Source: Streptomyces sp. VRA16 Mangrove soil
Lineage (GTDB): Bacteria; Actinomycetota; Actinomycetes; Streptomycetales; Streptomycetaceae
Assembly (NCBI RefSeq): GCF_017377775.1
Contig: NZ_JAFVLN010000004.1
Span: 310,001-374,000 of the forward strand
Direction of reading: 5' to 3'
Length of the DNA stretch: 64,000 nt
Shown here: one piece after another, positions 52,771 to 61,887 of the stretch
How the letters are laid out: every line of letters starts with the position of its first letter
Numbering within the stretch: position 1 is the first letter of the stretch
Translations under genes and position numbers: made by a program
The notes under the pieces: generated by a model
Seen by the model: the letters and a program-made list of their open reading frames with translations, nothing else
Databases searched by the model: none
Told to the model about the DNA's origin: nothing

Positions 52771-53348
52771 GCACCCCGCCCTCCGGCGCTCCGACCCCGG
52801 ACGCCGGGCTGTCGAACGTCACGCCGTCGGACGAGCTCGACGCGCTGCTGGCCCGTGCCGTGCGGCTGCGCGAGTCCGGTCACCGCGAGCAGGCCCGCGA
52901 ACAGCTCCTCGGCCTGCGCTCACGCTTCCCCGGTGACGCGCGGGTCGCCTACCAGACCGCCTGGGTCCACGACACGCTCGGCCTTGAGGCGGAAGCGGTC
53001 CCGCACTATGTCGACGCGGTCGGGGGCGCGGGTCTCTCCGCGCAGGAGCGGCGTGGTGCGCTGCTCGGTCTCGGCAGCACCTATCGCACGCTGGGCCGTC
53101 ACGACGACGCCGTGGCCACGCTGAGCGCGGCGACCGTCGAGTTCCCCGAGGACAACGCGCTCAAGACGTTCCTGTCGATGGCGCTCTACAACGTGGGACG
53201 CGCTCACGACGGCATGCGGCTGCTGCTCACGGTCCTGGCCGAGACCAGCTCCGACCCGGACATCGTGGGGTACCGGCCCGCGATCGAGTACTACGCCGAG
53301 GACCTGGACGCCGTCGAGGGCGGCGCCGGCACCGCCACCGGCGCATAG
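52767..53348 (+). CDS. Tetratricopeptide-repeat protein
   Basis: A 193-aa protein with a Pro/Ser-rich N-terminus and about three TPR-like helical pairs: LLARAVRLRESGHREQAREQLLGLRSRFPGDARVAYQTAWVHDTLGLEAEAVPHYVDAV, then GLGSTYRTLGRHDDAVATLSAATVEFPED. No signal peptide. It is coupled to tesB by an ATGA overlap. Probably a protein-interaction scaffold; partner unknown. Confidence 0.88.
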   Translation: MSTPPSGAPTPDAGLSNVTPSDELDALLARAVRLRESGHREQAREQLLGLRSRFPGDARVAYQTAWVHDTLGLEAEAVPHYVDAVGGAGLSAQERRGALLGLGSTYRTLGRHDDAVATLSAATVEFPEDNALKTFLSMALYNVGRAHDGMRLLLTVLAETSSDPDIVGYRPAIEYYAEDLDAVEGGAGTATGA

Positions 53349-53367
53349 GCCGACTGCGCGCGGCAGC

Positions 53368-54276
53368 TCATCCCCGTCTGCCGAGCAGGCGCGCCCACAG
53401 ACCGCGGGCCGGCTCGGCGGGCGTCGGCGGTGCGAGCAACCGCGCCGCGGACGCGTCCCCCTCAGCGCCGTCCATCCCCTCGGGCTCCTCGGTGCCGGGT
53501 GTCTCCTCTACCGGTGTCCGCTCCGTGGCGGGACGTGGGGCCGGGCGGAGCCGACGTGCCTCCTCCAGGCTCAGCAGCAGATTCCCCCGCATCCAGCTGA
53601 TCTCGTCCGGATCGTCGGCGATCAGGATCCGCTCGACCACCCGTGCCGTCGGCGAGTCGGGCGCCCCGTACCAGCTCTCGTCGGGGCGCAGCCGGTGCAG
53701 CTGGGCTCGCTCGTAGGGGCTCTCGACCAGTTCACCGAGCTGGGCCGGGTCGAGGAACGCGGTGATCGCGGCGGCCCGCTCCCAGGGATCGGCGCACTGT
53801 CCGAGCAGATGCCGGGCGTGCCGCGCCCGCCAGCTCCTCGGCCTGAGGTCCTGCCCCGCCGCGAGTCGGGCGCGCACCTGCTCGGGTGCCGGCCGGGTCA
53901 GCAGCGGGGCATGCGTCTCGGAGCGGGCGAACTCGCTCAGTTCCTGCGCCAGATACAGCCAGACCACGGTCCGGTAGCGGTTGACGTAGAACGTCACCGG
54001 CGTCAGCAGTCCGGCACGCGCGAGCCGGGTGAACCGGGTCGGCGGGATACCCATCAGCTCCGCTCCTTGCGCGGTGCCCACCACCCGGACCTGCTCGCGC
54101 AGGACGTCGGGAAAGCCCTCGGCCTCACGGATCCGGTCGATCTCCTCGCACGGCACCCGGCGGCGGCCGCCCTCCGGGGCCGCGACGGTACGGATCCGGC
54201 CGAGCCGTACGGCGAGATCGAACTCGCCGCGTTTCAGCCCCAGCTCGCGGGCCGCGCTGCCCTGGGGCCTGGTCAT
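53368..54276 (-). CDS. Streptomycete conserved protein, probably DUF6397 family
   Basis: A 302-aa cytoplasmic protein with helix-turn-helix-like stretches near the N-terminus (AARELGLKRGEFDLAVRLGRIRTV and AELMGIPPTRFTRLARAGLLTPVTFYVNRYRTVVWLYLAQEL), which look like excisionase/MerR-type winged helices in tandem. The C-terminal third is Pro/Glu-rich. I believe this is the DUF6397 family, whose role is unknown; binding DNA is a reasonable guess. ATG 54276 has AAGG seven bases upstream; GTG 54291 is an alternative. Confidence 0.75.
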   Translation of the reverse strand: MTRPQGSAARELGLKRGEFDLAVRLGRIRTVAAPEGGRRRVPCEEIDRIREAEGFPDVLREQVRVVGTAQGAELMGIPPTRFTRLARAGLLTPVTFYVNRYRTVVWLYLAQELSEFARSETHAPLLTRPAPEQVRARLAAGQDLRPRSWRARHARHLLGQCADPWERAAAITAFLDPAQLGELVESPYERAQLHRLRPDESWYGAPDSPTARVVERILIADDPDEISWMRGNLLLSLEEARRLRPAPRPATERTPVEETPGTEEPEGMDGAEGDASAARLLAPPTPAEPARGLWARLLGRRG

Positions 54277-54419
54277 GGCATTGCCTTGCACGATGGTTCT
54301 CCCCCGTCGGTCGATCCTAAGCAGTCACTCTCCGTGACCACCCGGAAGAACCGTAGCGTGGATCACCGACCCTCGTGCGAGCCTGTGGAAAACTTCGCCG
54401 CACGCCTGGAACCCGCAGG

Positions 54420-54833
54420 TCAGAGCTCTCTGGACGAGGCCTTCTCCGGCTGCCGCGCATCGACGTCGAGGTGCTCGCCTACCCGGTTGACGAGCAGGGT
54501 CATCTCGTACGCGACCTGCCCGATGTCGGACTCGCCGTCACTGAGCACGCACAAGCAGCTGCCGTCCCCCGCCGCGGTGACGAACAGCACGGCGTCGTCG
54601 AACTCGATCATCGTCTGGCGCACGCCGCCCGCACCGAAGTGCCGCCCCGACCCCTTGGCGAGGCTGTGCAGTCCGGACGAGACGGCCGCGAGGTGCTCGG
54701 CGTCCTCACGGCCCAGATCCGAACTGGCACTGGTGACGAGGCCGTCGTTGGACAGGACCAGGGCGTGCCGTACGTGTTCGACACGCTGTGTGAGGTCGTC
54801 CAACAGCCAACCGAGTCCCGTGTTCTCCGCCAT
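54420..54833 (-). CDS. Orphan roadblock/LC7 domain protein (CvnB-like)
   Basis: A 137-aa roadblock protein: LGWLLDDLTQRVEHVRHALVLSNDGLVTSASSDLGREDAEHLAAVSSGLHSLAKGSGRHFGAGGVRQTMIEFDDAVLFVTAAGDGSCLCVLSD. It is a paralogue of the conservon protein at 56465-56902 but stands alone, without its own sensor, DUF742 or G-protein. GGAGAG precedes the ATG at 54833. It may regulate or replace its paralogue in the conservon complex at the membrane. Confidence 0.92.
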   Translation of the reverse strand: MAENTGLGWLLDDLTQRVEHVRHALVLSNDGLVTSASSDLGREDAEHLAAVSSGLHSLAKGSGRHFGAGGVRQTMIEFDDAVLFVTAAGDGSCLCVLSDGESDIGQVAYEMTLLVNRVGEHLDVDARQPEKASSREL

Positions 54834-54950
54834 GTTCCGCTCTCCCCGCTCCCCAGTGACACTCCGTCCGGGCCCGGTCGCTCGCCTGCCCGGAGGATCC
54901 GCCTCGCAAGCCTTGCTCACCGTCGCCGTCCGGGCAAGCAAGATGGACCC

Positions 54951-55379
54951 ATGGCACACAAGATGACCGATGAGGAATGGCGGGCCTTCGTCTCCGAGGG
55001 CACCCGCACGGCCAAGTTGTCCACGGTGCGGGCGGACGGGAGTCCGCACATCGCGCCCGTCTGGTTCGTCGTGGACGGCGACGACATCGTCTTCAACACC
55101 GGCAAGGACACCGTCAAAGGCCGCAATCTGGCCCGCGACGGCCGGGTGGCGCTGTGCGTGGACGACGAGCGTCCGCCGTTCTCGTTCGTGACGATCCAGG
55201 GGCGCGCCGAACTCAGCGAGGACCCGGCGGCGTTGCTGGATTCGGCCACCAGGATCGGCGGCCGGTACATGGGCGCGGACCGCGCCGAGGAGTTCGGCCG
55301 ACGCAACGGCGTACCCGGCGAACTCGTCGTCCGGGTACGCGTCGAGAAGGTCGTGGCCCTCGGCGGCGTATCGAGCTGA
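54951..55379 (+). CDS. PPOX-class FMN/F420-dependent oxidoreductase
   Basis: A 142-aa split-barrel flavoprotein: MTDEEWRAFVSEGTRTAKLSTVRADGSPHIAPVWFVVDGDDIVFNTGKDTVKGRNLARDGRVALCVDDERPPFSFVTIQGRAEL. The TVRADGSPHIAPVWF segment is typical of actinobacterial F420-dependent members of the pyridoxamine-oxidase-like superfamily. Substrate unknown. It lies between the orphan roadblock gene and the end of the conservon, on the opposite strand to both. Confidence 0.9.
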   Translation: MAHKMTDEEWRAFVSEGTRTAKLSTVRADGSPHIAPVWFVVDGDDIVFNTGKDTVKGRNLARDGRVALCVDDERPPFSFVTIQGRAELSEDPAALLDSATRIGGRYMGADRAEEFGRRNGVPGELVVRVRVEKVVALGGVSS

Positions 55380-55396
55380 GACCCCGAGGGCCGACC

Positions 55397-56005
55397 TCAG
55401 CCGACCGAGTCGAGCAGCCGGGCGGTGTACATCCGCCCGGCGTACTCGACCAGCCTGATCAGCACCTCCTTCCCCGAGTCCTTGTCGCGTGCGTCGCACA
55501 GCACCACGGGTGTCCCGCGGTCGAGGTCGAGGGCTCGGGCCACTTCGTGCGCCCCGAACGCCCTTGCGCCCGTGAAGCAGTTCACCGCCACCACGAACGG
55601 GATGCGGCGGTGCTCGAAGTAGTCCACGGCGGGGAAGCAGTCCTCGAGTCTGCGGGTGTCCGCGAGGACGACGGCACCCAGCGACCCTTGCGACAGTTCG
55701 TCCCACAGGAACCAGAACCGGTCCTGTCCCGGTGTGCCGAACAGGTAGAGCGACAGGCCCGACCTGATGGTGATGCGTCCGAAGTCCATGGCGACGGTCG
55801 TGGTGGTCTTGCGGGCCACCCCCGCGGTGTCGTCCACGGAGTGGCCCAGCTCGCTGAGTTGTTCCTCGGTGCGCAGCGGGCGGATCTCGCTGACCGCGCC
55901 GACCAGGGTGGTCTTGCCCACCCCGAATCCGCCCGCGACCAGGATCTTCAGGGCGAGGGCGGCAGAGGCGCCGGCGGCGGTGTCGTCAGAGTGCTCGGAG
56001 TCCAT
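55397..56005 (-). CDS. Conservon ATP/GTP-binding protein (CvnD type)
   Basis: A 202-aa small G-protein-like ATPase: P-loop VAGGFGVGKTTLVGAVSEI (residues about 23-41), switch segment ARKTTTTVAMDFGRI, G3-like LYLFGTPGQDRFWFLWDE and G4-like FVVAVNCFTGA. Conservon D proteins work with the sensor, roadblock and DUF742 proteins in a membrane complex resembling eukaryotic G-protein coupling. Its ATG lies inside the DUF742 gene (20-base overlap). Last gene of the operon; no P450 gene follows. Confidence 0.93.
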   Translation of the reverse strand: MDSEHSDDTAAGASAALALKILVAGGFGVGKTTLVGAVSEIRPLRTEEQLSELGHSVDDTAGVARKTTTTVAMDFGRITIRSGLSLYLFGTPGQDRFWFLWDELSQGSLGAVVLADTRRLEDCFPAVDYFEHRRIPFVVAVNCFTGARAFGAHEVARALDLDRGTPVVLCDARDKDSGKEVLIRLVEYAGRMYTARLLDSVG

Positions 56006-56447
56006 CGATGACTTCTCTCAGGATCGTTTCGTCCGGTAGCTGTGCGGGGGGAACCGGCCTGCTGACCTTGACGCAGCCCAGTTCCAGCAGATCGCCGAGG
56101 AGCACCCGGACGACGCCCACGGGCACGTCGGTGCCCGCGGCCAGTTCGGCGACCGTCTGGGTCTCGGCCCGGCACAGCCCGATGATCGACCGGTGCTCGG
56201 GGCCGAGTGCGCCGTCGTCGTGGAAGCCTGGCGCGGCCGGATCGAGCGACACCAGGGCGATCAGGTCGAACTGCGCTCCTTGGGGGCCCGCCGAGGTGCG
56301 GCCTCCGGTCACCGCGTAGGGACGGACCAGTGGTCCGGCCTCGTGGTCGAACCACTGGCTGCCCTGTTCCTCGGGGCTGCCCCGCTTCTGGTGGCCGCCC
56401 GGGGCGAGCGCGCCCCGGTACGGTGCGTCGGCCATGTCGTCGTCCAT
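55986..56447 (-). CDS. Conservon DUF742 protein (CvnC type)
   Basis: A 153-aa DUF742 protein: WFDHEAGPLVRPYAVTGGRT, FDLIALVSLDPAAPG, LGPEHRSIIGLCRAETQTVAELAAGTDVPVGVVRVLLGDLLELGCVKVSRP, the last part being a winged helix-like fold. It is a regulatory partner in the conservon complex. ATG 56447 is used; ATG 56435 is possible. Confidence 0.92.
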   Translation of the reverse strand: MDDDMADAPYRGALAPGGHQKRGSPEEQGSQWFDHEAGPLVRPYAVTGGRTSAGPQGAQFDLIALVSLDPAAPGFHDDGALGPEHRSIIGLCRAETQTVAELAAGTDVPVGVVRVLLGDLLELGCVKVSRPVPPAQLPDETILREVIDGLRAL

Positions 56448-56464
56448 GAGGTCGGCCGTCCCCG

Positions 56465-56902
56465 TCAGCCCGCGGAGGCCGACGGGCCGGCGAACCGGGC
56501 CGGTGTGTAGAGGTGTTCGCCCACCCGCTTCACCAGGCGGGCCATCTCGTAGGCGACGAGCCCGATGTCGGCGGTGACGGTGCTCAGGACGGCGAGGCAC
56601 GAGCCGTCTCCCGCGGCGGCCACGAACAGGAAGCCGTCGTCCATCTCGACCATCGTCTGGCGCACTCCTCCGGTGCCGAAGTGCCGGCCGGTGCCCTTGG
56701 CGAGGCTGTTGAACCCGGAGGCGACGGCGGCGAGATGCTCGGCGTCCTCGCGTCCCAGACCGTTGGACGCGCCGACGGCCAGACCGTCGTTGGAGAGCAC
56801 GACGGCGTGCCGCAGTTCGGTGACCCGCGTCACCAGGTCGTCGAGGAGCCAGTCGAGTTCACCGGAGCCGTGGGCCGTGCCCGTGGTCGGTTCCTTGATC
56901 AT
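56465..56902 (-). CDS. Conservon roadblock/LC7 protein (CvnB type)
   Basis: A 145-aa roadblock-fold protein: LDWLLDDLVTRVTELRHAVVLSNDGLAVGASNGLGREDAEHLAAVASGFNSLAKGTGRHFGTGGVRQTMVEMDDGFLFVAAAGDGSCLAVLS. GGAG precedes the ATG at 56902, which overlaps the sensor stop. It is expected to dimerise and modulate the G-protein of the same operon. Confidence 0.95.
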   Translation of the reverse strand: MIKEPTTGTAHGSGELDWLLDDLVTRVTELRHAVVLSNDGLAVGASNGLGREDAEHLAAVASGFNSLAKGTGRHFGTGGVRQTMVEMDDGFLFVAAAGDGSCLAVLSTVTADIGLVAYEMARLVKRVGEHLYTPARFAGPSASAG

Positions 56903-59415
56903 GTGAGGTCTCCTCCGCTGCTGTCTCTGCCTGGTGGACGTCCGCCGCCGCGGGCCCAGCCGTCCCGGAAGGACGCCATGCGCGCCCTGGCTTGTTCGGG
57001 GGTGCGCTCGCCCGGCTCCGGGACGCGCCGTGCGGGTGTGGTCTGTTCCTCCGGGCGCGTGCGCAGTTGGGGCGCGAGGCTGGCCTGGCGCACCCGGCGG
57101 GGAAGGCCGCCCGTGTCCAGGCCGCCGGTGTCCGCGCCCTCGTCCCCGTCCGTGCTCGGGGGCTTGCGCAGGCGCAGCGTTGTGACGCCCGGTGGGTGGG
57201 GCGTCTCCTCGGGCGGGGGTGCCGCCGAGGCCGCGAGAGCCGGGCGGGGAGCGGGGGCGGGGACCGGATTTCCGTTCATGGGCGCTGCTTCGGGCTCTGG
57301 CACGCGCGCGTAGCGCCGCTCTTCGTCGGACGGAGGATGGGGGGTCTCGCCGGTCTCCACGCCGTCCTTGTGCAGCAAGGAGGTGGGCAGGAGGACCACG
57401 GCGGTGGTACCCCCGTAGGGGGAGGTGCGCAGGTGCACCTGGATGTCGTGGCGGTGGGCGAGGCGGCTCACCACGAAGAGGCCGAGCCGGTCGCTGTCGA
57501 ACAGGTCGAGCGCCTCGGACTGCTGGATGCGGTCGTTGGCCTCGTCGAGGGTCTCCTTGCCCATGCCGAGGCCGCGGTCCTCGATCTCGATGGCGTAACC
57601 GTTGCCGACCGGCTCTCCGCTGATGCGCACCTTGGTGTGCGGCGGCGAGAACTGGGCGGCGTTCTCGACGAGTTCGGCGAGCAGGTGGGTGAGGTCGGCG
57701 ACGGCCGCGCCCGCCACGTTGGCCGCCGCGAGGTTGCGCACCTCCACGCGCGCGTAGTCCTCGATCTCGGAGATGGCGGCCCGTACGACGTTCGTCAGCG
57801 GTACGGGCATCCGCCAGGCCCGCCCGGGGGCGGCGCCGGAGAGGATGATGAGGCTCTCCGCGTGGCGCCGCATCCGGGTGGTGAGGTGGTCGAGGCGGAA
57901 GAGGTCGCCGAGTTCGCTCGGGTCGTCGGCGCGTCGCTCCATGCTGTCCAGGAGGCCGAGTTGGCGGTGGACGAGGACCTGGCTGCGGCGGGCCAGGTTG
58001 ACGAAGACCCCGGAGATGCCGCTGGCGAGTTCGGCGCGCTCCACCGCGGCGTGCAGGGCCGCGCGGTGCACCGTGGTGAGCGCCTCGGAGACCTGTCCCG
58101 TCTCGTCCTCCGCGGGCGGCCCCTGGGGTGCCTCCGCACGGATGTCGATCTCTTCGCCGGCCCGCAACTTCCTCATGGCGTGCGGAAGTTTGCGCCGCGC
58201 GATCTCCAGGGCGCTGTTGCGCAGGCTGATCAGCTCGACGACGAGCCCGCGGCCGATCCGTACGGAGATCACCAGCGACGCGGCCACGGCGACGAGGCCG
58301 AACAGCACGGCCGCGCCCGCGGGGGTGAGCAGCACCCGGGTGAACGGGTCGGCCCGGTCGGCGGCGCTGCGCGCGGCGTCCGACTCGATGCCGCGCATGC
58401 CGTCCTGCACGGCCGCGTGCGCGCTGTCCCAGGTGGCCGCGGGCGCGGCGGCGAGTGCCTTGCGCCCGGGGGGTGCGATGAGCGTCCGGTCCTCGACGGC
58501 GCGTACGTCGCCGTACGCACTCCCCTCCGCGAGGTGGTTCCAGGCAGCTCGTTCGGGACCGCGCAGGTCGGTGGCGGCCGACTCGATCAACGCCCTCCGG
58601 GTGTCGACGGCACCGACGAACAGCCGTAGCCGCTCGCCGTCCAAGGACCCGGCGGGGCGCGCGGCGGTCAACAGCGCGTCCTCGCGGGCCAGCATCTCGG
58701 CCGAGCGGCCGAATTCGAGCAGCACGCGCGCGTCGGACACGCGGGCCGGGTCCTGTACGCCGGCCAGCGCGCCCTGGGCCGTGAACGCGGCGCCGATGGC
58801 CTTCGTGTACTGCCCGTACGCGGTGTCCCAGCCGGCCCGGCGCTCCAGGACCGCGGTGCGGACGGCGCGCAGTTGCTCGGCGCCGCGCACGAACGTCTCC
58901 AGACGGGCGGCCACGCCGTGCGGCAGGTCGGCGCCGTCGGCGACGGTGTTGCCGCGTCCCAGGCGCAGTGCGGCGACGGCCCGGTCGGTGGTGGCGCCGA
59001 GCCGCTTGAGTTCGTCGGCGCCGTCGGCCGCGGGCTCACCGGTGTAGCCGACCGCCGCCACGCGCTCGGCCTGCAGTGCCGCGACGGCCTGCGTCAGGGG
59101 ATCGCGCACCGTGGAGTCGGCCTGTTGCGCCTGGCGCAGGCGCGCGACGTCCTGGGCCGTGGTGACGGTCGCGTAGGCCCACAGGGCGAGCAGGGAGACG
59201 ACGGGCACCATCAGGAGGCAGACGATCTTCGCGCGGACCGTGCGGGGGCGCAGGCGGCTGCGTCCCGCGCGCGTGGGTGGTGCCTCGGGGGCGGGCCCGC
59301 TGTCGGTCGCGGCTTCGTCGGCGGCGGGCGGCCCCGCGTGGGCACGCCGTCCGCGCGCCATGGGTGCGGGTATGGGGGGCGGGCCTGAGCCGGGAGTGCT
59401 GCGGGGCGGGCGCAT
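56899..59415 (-). CDS. Conservon sensor histidine kinase-like protein (CvnA type, nitrate-sensor-like)
   Basis: An 838-aa protein. After a Pro-rich N-terminus comes a helix (VCLLMVPVVSLLALWAYATV), an extracytoplasmic nitrate-sensor-like helical domain (about residues 85-340), a second helix (VLFGLVAVAASLVISVRIGR), a HAMP-like segment and a kinase domain with LDHLTTRMRRHAESLIILSG, N box LLAELVENAAQFSPP and G box IEDRGLGMG. The C-terminal 180 residues are Pro-rich and disordered. Such proteins often lack a classical phosphoacceptor His and act through the conservon partners. GGAG precedes the ATG at 59415. Confidence 0.93.
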   Translation of the reverse strand: MRPPRSTPGSGPPPIPAPMARGRRAHAGPPAADEAATDSGPAPEAPPTRAGRSRLRPRTVRAKIVCLLMVPVVSLLALWAYATVTTAQDVARLRQAQQADSTVRDPLTQAVAALQAERVAAVGYTGEPAADGADELKRLGATTDRAVAALRLGRGNTVADGADLPHGVAARLETFVRGAEQLRAVRTAVLERRAGWDTAYGQYTKAIGAAFTAQGALAGVQDPARVSDARVLLEFGRSAEMLAREDALLTAARPAGSLDGERLRLFVGAVDTRRALIESAATDLRGPERAAWNHLAEGSAYGDVRAVEDRTLIAPPGRKALAAAPAATWDSAHAAVQDGMRGIESDAARSAADRADPFTRVLLTPAGAAVLFGLVAVAASLVISVRIGRGLVVELISLRNSALEIARRKLPHAMRKLRAGEEIDIRAEAPQGPPAEDETGQVSEALTTVHRAALHAAVERAELASGISGVFVNLARRSQVLVHRQLGLLDSMERRADDPSELGDLFRLDHLTTRMRRHAESLIILSGAAPGRAWRMPVPLTNVVRAAISEIEDYARVEVRNLAAANVAGAAVADLTHLLAELVENAAQFSPPHTKVRISGEPVGNGYAIEIEDRGLGMGKETLDEANDRIQQSEALDLFDSDRLGLFVVSRLAHRHDIQVHLRTSPYGGTTAVVLLPTSLLHKDGVETGETPHPPSDEERRYARVPEPEAAPMNGNPVPAPAPRPALAASAAPPPEETPHPPGVTTLRLRKPPSTDGDEGADTGGLDTGGLPRRVRQASLAPQLRTRPEEQTTPARRVPEPGERTPEQARARMASFRDGWARGGGRPPGRDSSGGDLT

Positions 59416-59466
59416 GGTCTCCTCGTTCGGGGTGTGGGCGGACGCGTCGCGGGCGGGAGGGCGGGT

Positions 59467-60240
59467 TCAGCCGACGGGGCTCTCCAGGGGCTGCTGTGCC
59501 GACGCGGAGGCCTCCCGCTCGTCGGCGGTCGGGGACAGCGCGACGAACGCCGAGGTCAGGAAGAGGTAGGAGCCGAGGCCCACGGCGAGGGGGAAGATGA
59601 ACTGCATCGCCGAGGCCCCGGGCAGGGACGCCGTGGAGGGCGTCACGTGCACCCGCACCGCGATCATGCCGGTGTAGTGCATGCTGCTGACCGCGCCGCC
59701 CATCACCAGGGAGGCGACGGCCACCGCCGCGGGCGACTTGATGTTGAGGCCCGCCCACAGTGCGGCGGTCGCGGCGACGACGGCGATCACCACGGAGAGC
59801 GCGACCCGTACGGAGTCGTAGCCGATGCTGCCGTGCAGCCGCAGTGCCGCCATGCCGAGGTAGTGCATGCTCGCGACGCCGAGCCCGGTCGTGAGCCCGC
59901 CCAGGGCGAGGGCCCGGCCGCGGTCCCGGCTGTAGCCCACGGCGAAGACGCCGGCGCCGACGACGGCAACCGCGACGACGAGGCTCAGGATGGTCAGCGG
60001 CACGTTGTAGCGGATCTCGGTGCCGGTGACGCCGAAGCCGAGCATCGCCACGAAGTGCATCGTCCAGATGCCGGTGCCGATGGCGGAGGCCGCCGTGAGG
60101 AGCCAGTTGCGGCGGGTCCGCCCGGTGGCGTTGAGGGCGCGCACGGTGCAGCGCAGCCCGAGCGCGGCGCCGATGCAGGCCATCACGTACGACAGCACGG
60201 GGGTCAGCCAGCCGAAGGTGGCGTGGTCCAGGTGTCCCAT
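59467..60240 (-). CDS. MHYT-domain integral membrane sensor
   Basis: A 257-aa protein made almost wholly of seven hydrophobic helices, with the three MHYT motifs as MHFVAM, MHYLGM and MHYTGM. MHYT domains are thought to bind copper at the outer membrane face and to sense oxygen, CO or NO. No cytoplasmic output domain is attached, so it must signal through a partner; it lies 51 bases upstream of the conservon sensor on the same strand and could be transcribed with it. Confidence 0.94.
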   Translation of the reverse strand: MGHLDHATFGWLTPVLSYVMACIGAALGLRCTVRALNATGRTRRNWLLTAASAIGTGIWTMHFVAMLGFGVTGTEIRYNVPLTILSLVVAVAVVGAGVFAVGYSRDRGRALALGGLTTGLGVASMHYLGMAALRLHGSIGYDSVRVALSVVIAVVAATAALWAGLNIKSPAAVAVASLVMGGAVSSMHYTGMIAVRVHVTPSTASLPGASAMQFIFPLAVGLGSYLFLTSAFVALSPTADEREASASAQQPLESPVG

Positions 60241-60457
60241 GGCCCAGGGACGCTAGCCCCGCCGGGGGCGCACAACTGGGGCGCATTTCGAAAGCTGTTG
60301 AAAGATGACAGAGATGCGGCCTTGAACGATCGCATCAGGGTCGAACGTGTGCACCGCACGCGCTTGCGACCCTTTCGGTTCGGATGGGGACCTTTCGACT
60401 CGGGGTCCCCCGCTCGTGTCGCACTCGTTGTCGGTGGGCTGCGCAATCATGGAGCGC

Positions 60458-61057
60458 ATGAGCGATGACCCCACACGTGTGCAGGAGTTCTTCGCGGCCC
60501 GAGCCGCCGACTGGGACTCCCGCTTCCCCGACGACGGTCCGGCGTACACGGCCGCGGTCGCCGCCCTCGGCCTGTGTCCGGGCGGCAGAGTGCTGGACGC
60601 CGGCTGCGGGACCGGTCGCGCGCTCCCGCCGCTGCGCGCGGCCGTCGGGCCTTCGGGGACGGTCCTGGGCGCCGATCTGACGCCCGCGATGCTGGAGGCG
60701 GCGGTGCGGGCGGGACGGGACGCCGAGGGGCAACTGCTGCTCACGGACGTGTCCCGACTGCCGCTGCGGACCGGCGCGTTGGACGCGGTCTTCGGCGCGG
60801 GCCTGATCTCCCACCTGCCGCACCCGGAGGAGAACCTGCGCGAACTCGCGCGCGTGGTGCGCCCCGACGGGGTCCTCGCCCTCTTCCACCCGATCGGCCG
60901 GGCGGCTCTCGCCGCGCGCCATGGCAGACAGATCACTCCCGACGACCTGCGGGCGGAGCCCCGTCTGCGTCCCCTGCTGGCCCGTTCCGGCTGGCGGCTG
61001 ACGTCGTACGTCGACGAGGACGCGCGCTTCCTCGCGCTGGCGGTACGCGAGAGCTGA
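60458..61057 (+). CDS. SAM-dependent methyltransferase, class I
   Basis: A 199-aa protein with the SAM motif GRVLDAGCGTGRALPPL, acidic loop VLGADLTPAMLEAA, motif LLLTDVSRLPLRTGALDAVFGAGLISHLPHPEENLRELARVVRPDGVLALFHP. Methyl acceptor unknown. ATG 60458 or ATG 60449 may be the start; neither has a clear ribosome site. The 217 bases before it hold no gene and only short AT-rich stretches. Confidence 0.88.
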   Translation: MSDDPTRVQEFFAARAADWDSRFPDDGPAYTAAVAALGLCPGGRVLDAGCGTGRALPPLRAAVGPSGTVLGADLTPAMLEAAVRAGRDAEGQLLLTDVSRLPLRTGALDAVFGAGLISHLPHPEENLRELARVVRPDGVLALFHPIGRAALAARHGRQITPDDLRAEPRLRPLLARSGWRLTSYVDEDARFLALAVRES

Positions 61058-61076
61058 GCCCGGACGCGGCCGCCCG

Positions 61077-61829
61077 TCAGCCCCGCACTGCGGCCGCGAA
61101 GGCGTCGGGGGCGTCGAACATGACATTGTGCCCGGCGTCCGGTACCTCGACGACCCGTACCCCCGAGGCCACCAGGCCTTCCTTGCCGGGCAGTGCACCG
61201 CTGCGCTCGCCCTGGAGGTAGACCCGGTCGGTCTTCAGCCCCTCCAGCATGGTGCGCATGGTCGGCTCGGTGCCGCGCACGAGGCCGGTCGCGCTGCGGT
61301 GGAGGGCGAGCGGGTCGGCGAGGCGCATGGTGGCGGCCCACAGGGGGCCGACCCTTTCGAGCACGCGCGCGTGGCCGCCACCGTTCACGTACGCATCCTC
61401 CTCGTAGGCCATGATCCCGCTGCTGCCCGCCGTCACGGGCGGATGCGGGTCGAGGTTGCCCTCGGTGACCACGAGCCGGGACACCAGGTCGGCCCTTCGG
61501 TGCGCGAGGACGATCGCCACGGCGCCCCCCATGCTGTGCCCGACGATCTCCGCCCCGGCGACCCCGGCGGCGTCGAGCACGGCCGCCAGCGCGTCGGCGT
61601 GGTCCTCCAGGGTGTAGCCGAAATCGGCGGGCCGGTCGCTGATGCCGTGGCCGGGCAGATCCACGAACAGGGAGCGGCGTCCGGCCAGTTCGGGGCGGGC
61701 GGCGATGTGCGCGTGGTACACGGTGGAGGCCGAGCCGAGGCCATGGACGTACACCCGCGCGGCCGCCGCCCCCGCCACCTCGGTCCAGCGGACACAGCTT
61801 CCCTGCGCATCGAACGGCGCCTGCCGCAT
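61077..61829 (-). CDS. Alpha/beta-fold hydrolase
   Basis: A 250-aa hydrolase: oxyanion region VYVHGLGSA, SLFVDLPGHGISDRP, nucleophile elbow VGHSMGGAV, and a late DAGHNVMFD with the catalytic His. No signal peptide. ATG at 61829 has AGGAGG upstream. It is divergent from a PadR regulator with a symmetrical operator between them, so its expression is likely induced by a small molecule. Substrate unknown. Confidence 0.92.
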   Translation of the reverse strand: MRQAPFDAQGSCVRWTEVAGAAAARVYVHGLGSASTVYHAHIAARPELAGRRSLFVDLPGHGISDRPADFGYTLEDHADALAAVLDAAGVAGAEIVGHSMGGAVAIVLAHRRADLVSRLVVTEGNLDPHPPVTAGSSGIMAYEEDAYVNGGGHARVLERVGPLWAATMRLADPLALHRSATGLVRGTEPTMRTMLEGLKTDRVYLQGERSGALPGKEGLVASGVRVVEVPDAGHNVMFDAPDAFAAAVRG

Positions 61830-61887
61830 GGCGGCCTCCTTCTTCCTGGATCGCTCGTCGATCCCTCCGGTCACATCACCGTGAGAA

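Noticed and set aside
53368..54276. Assignment as a MerR or excisionase regulator
   Set aside because: Two helix-turn-helix-like stretches are visible but the full MerR coiled coil or excisionase length does not fit; kept as a family of unknown role.
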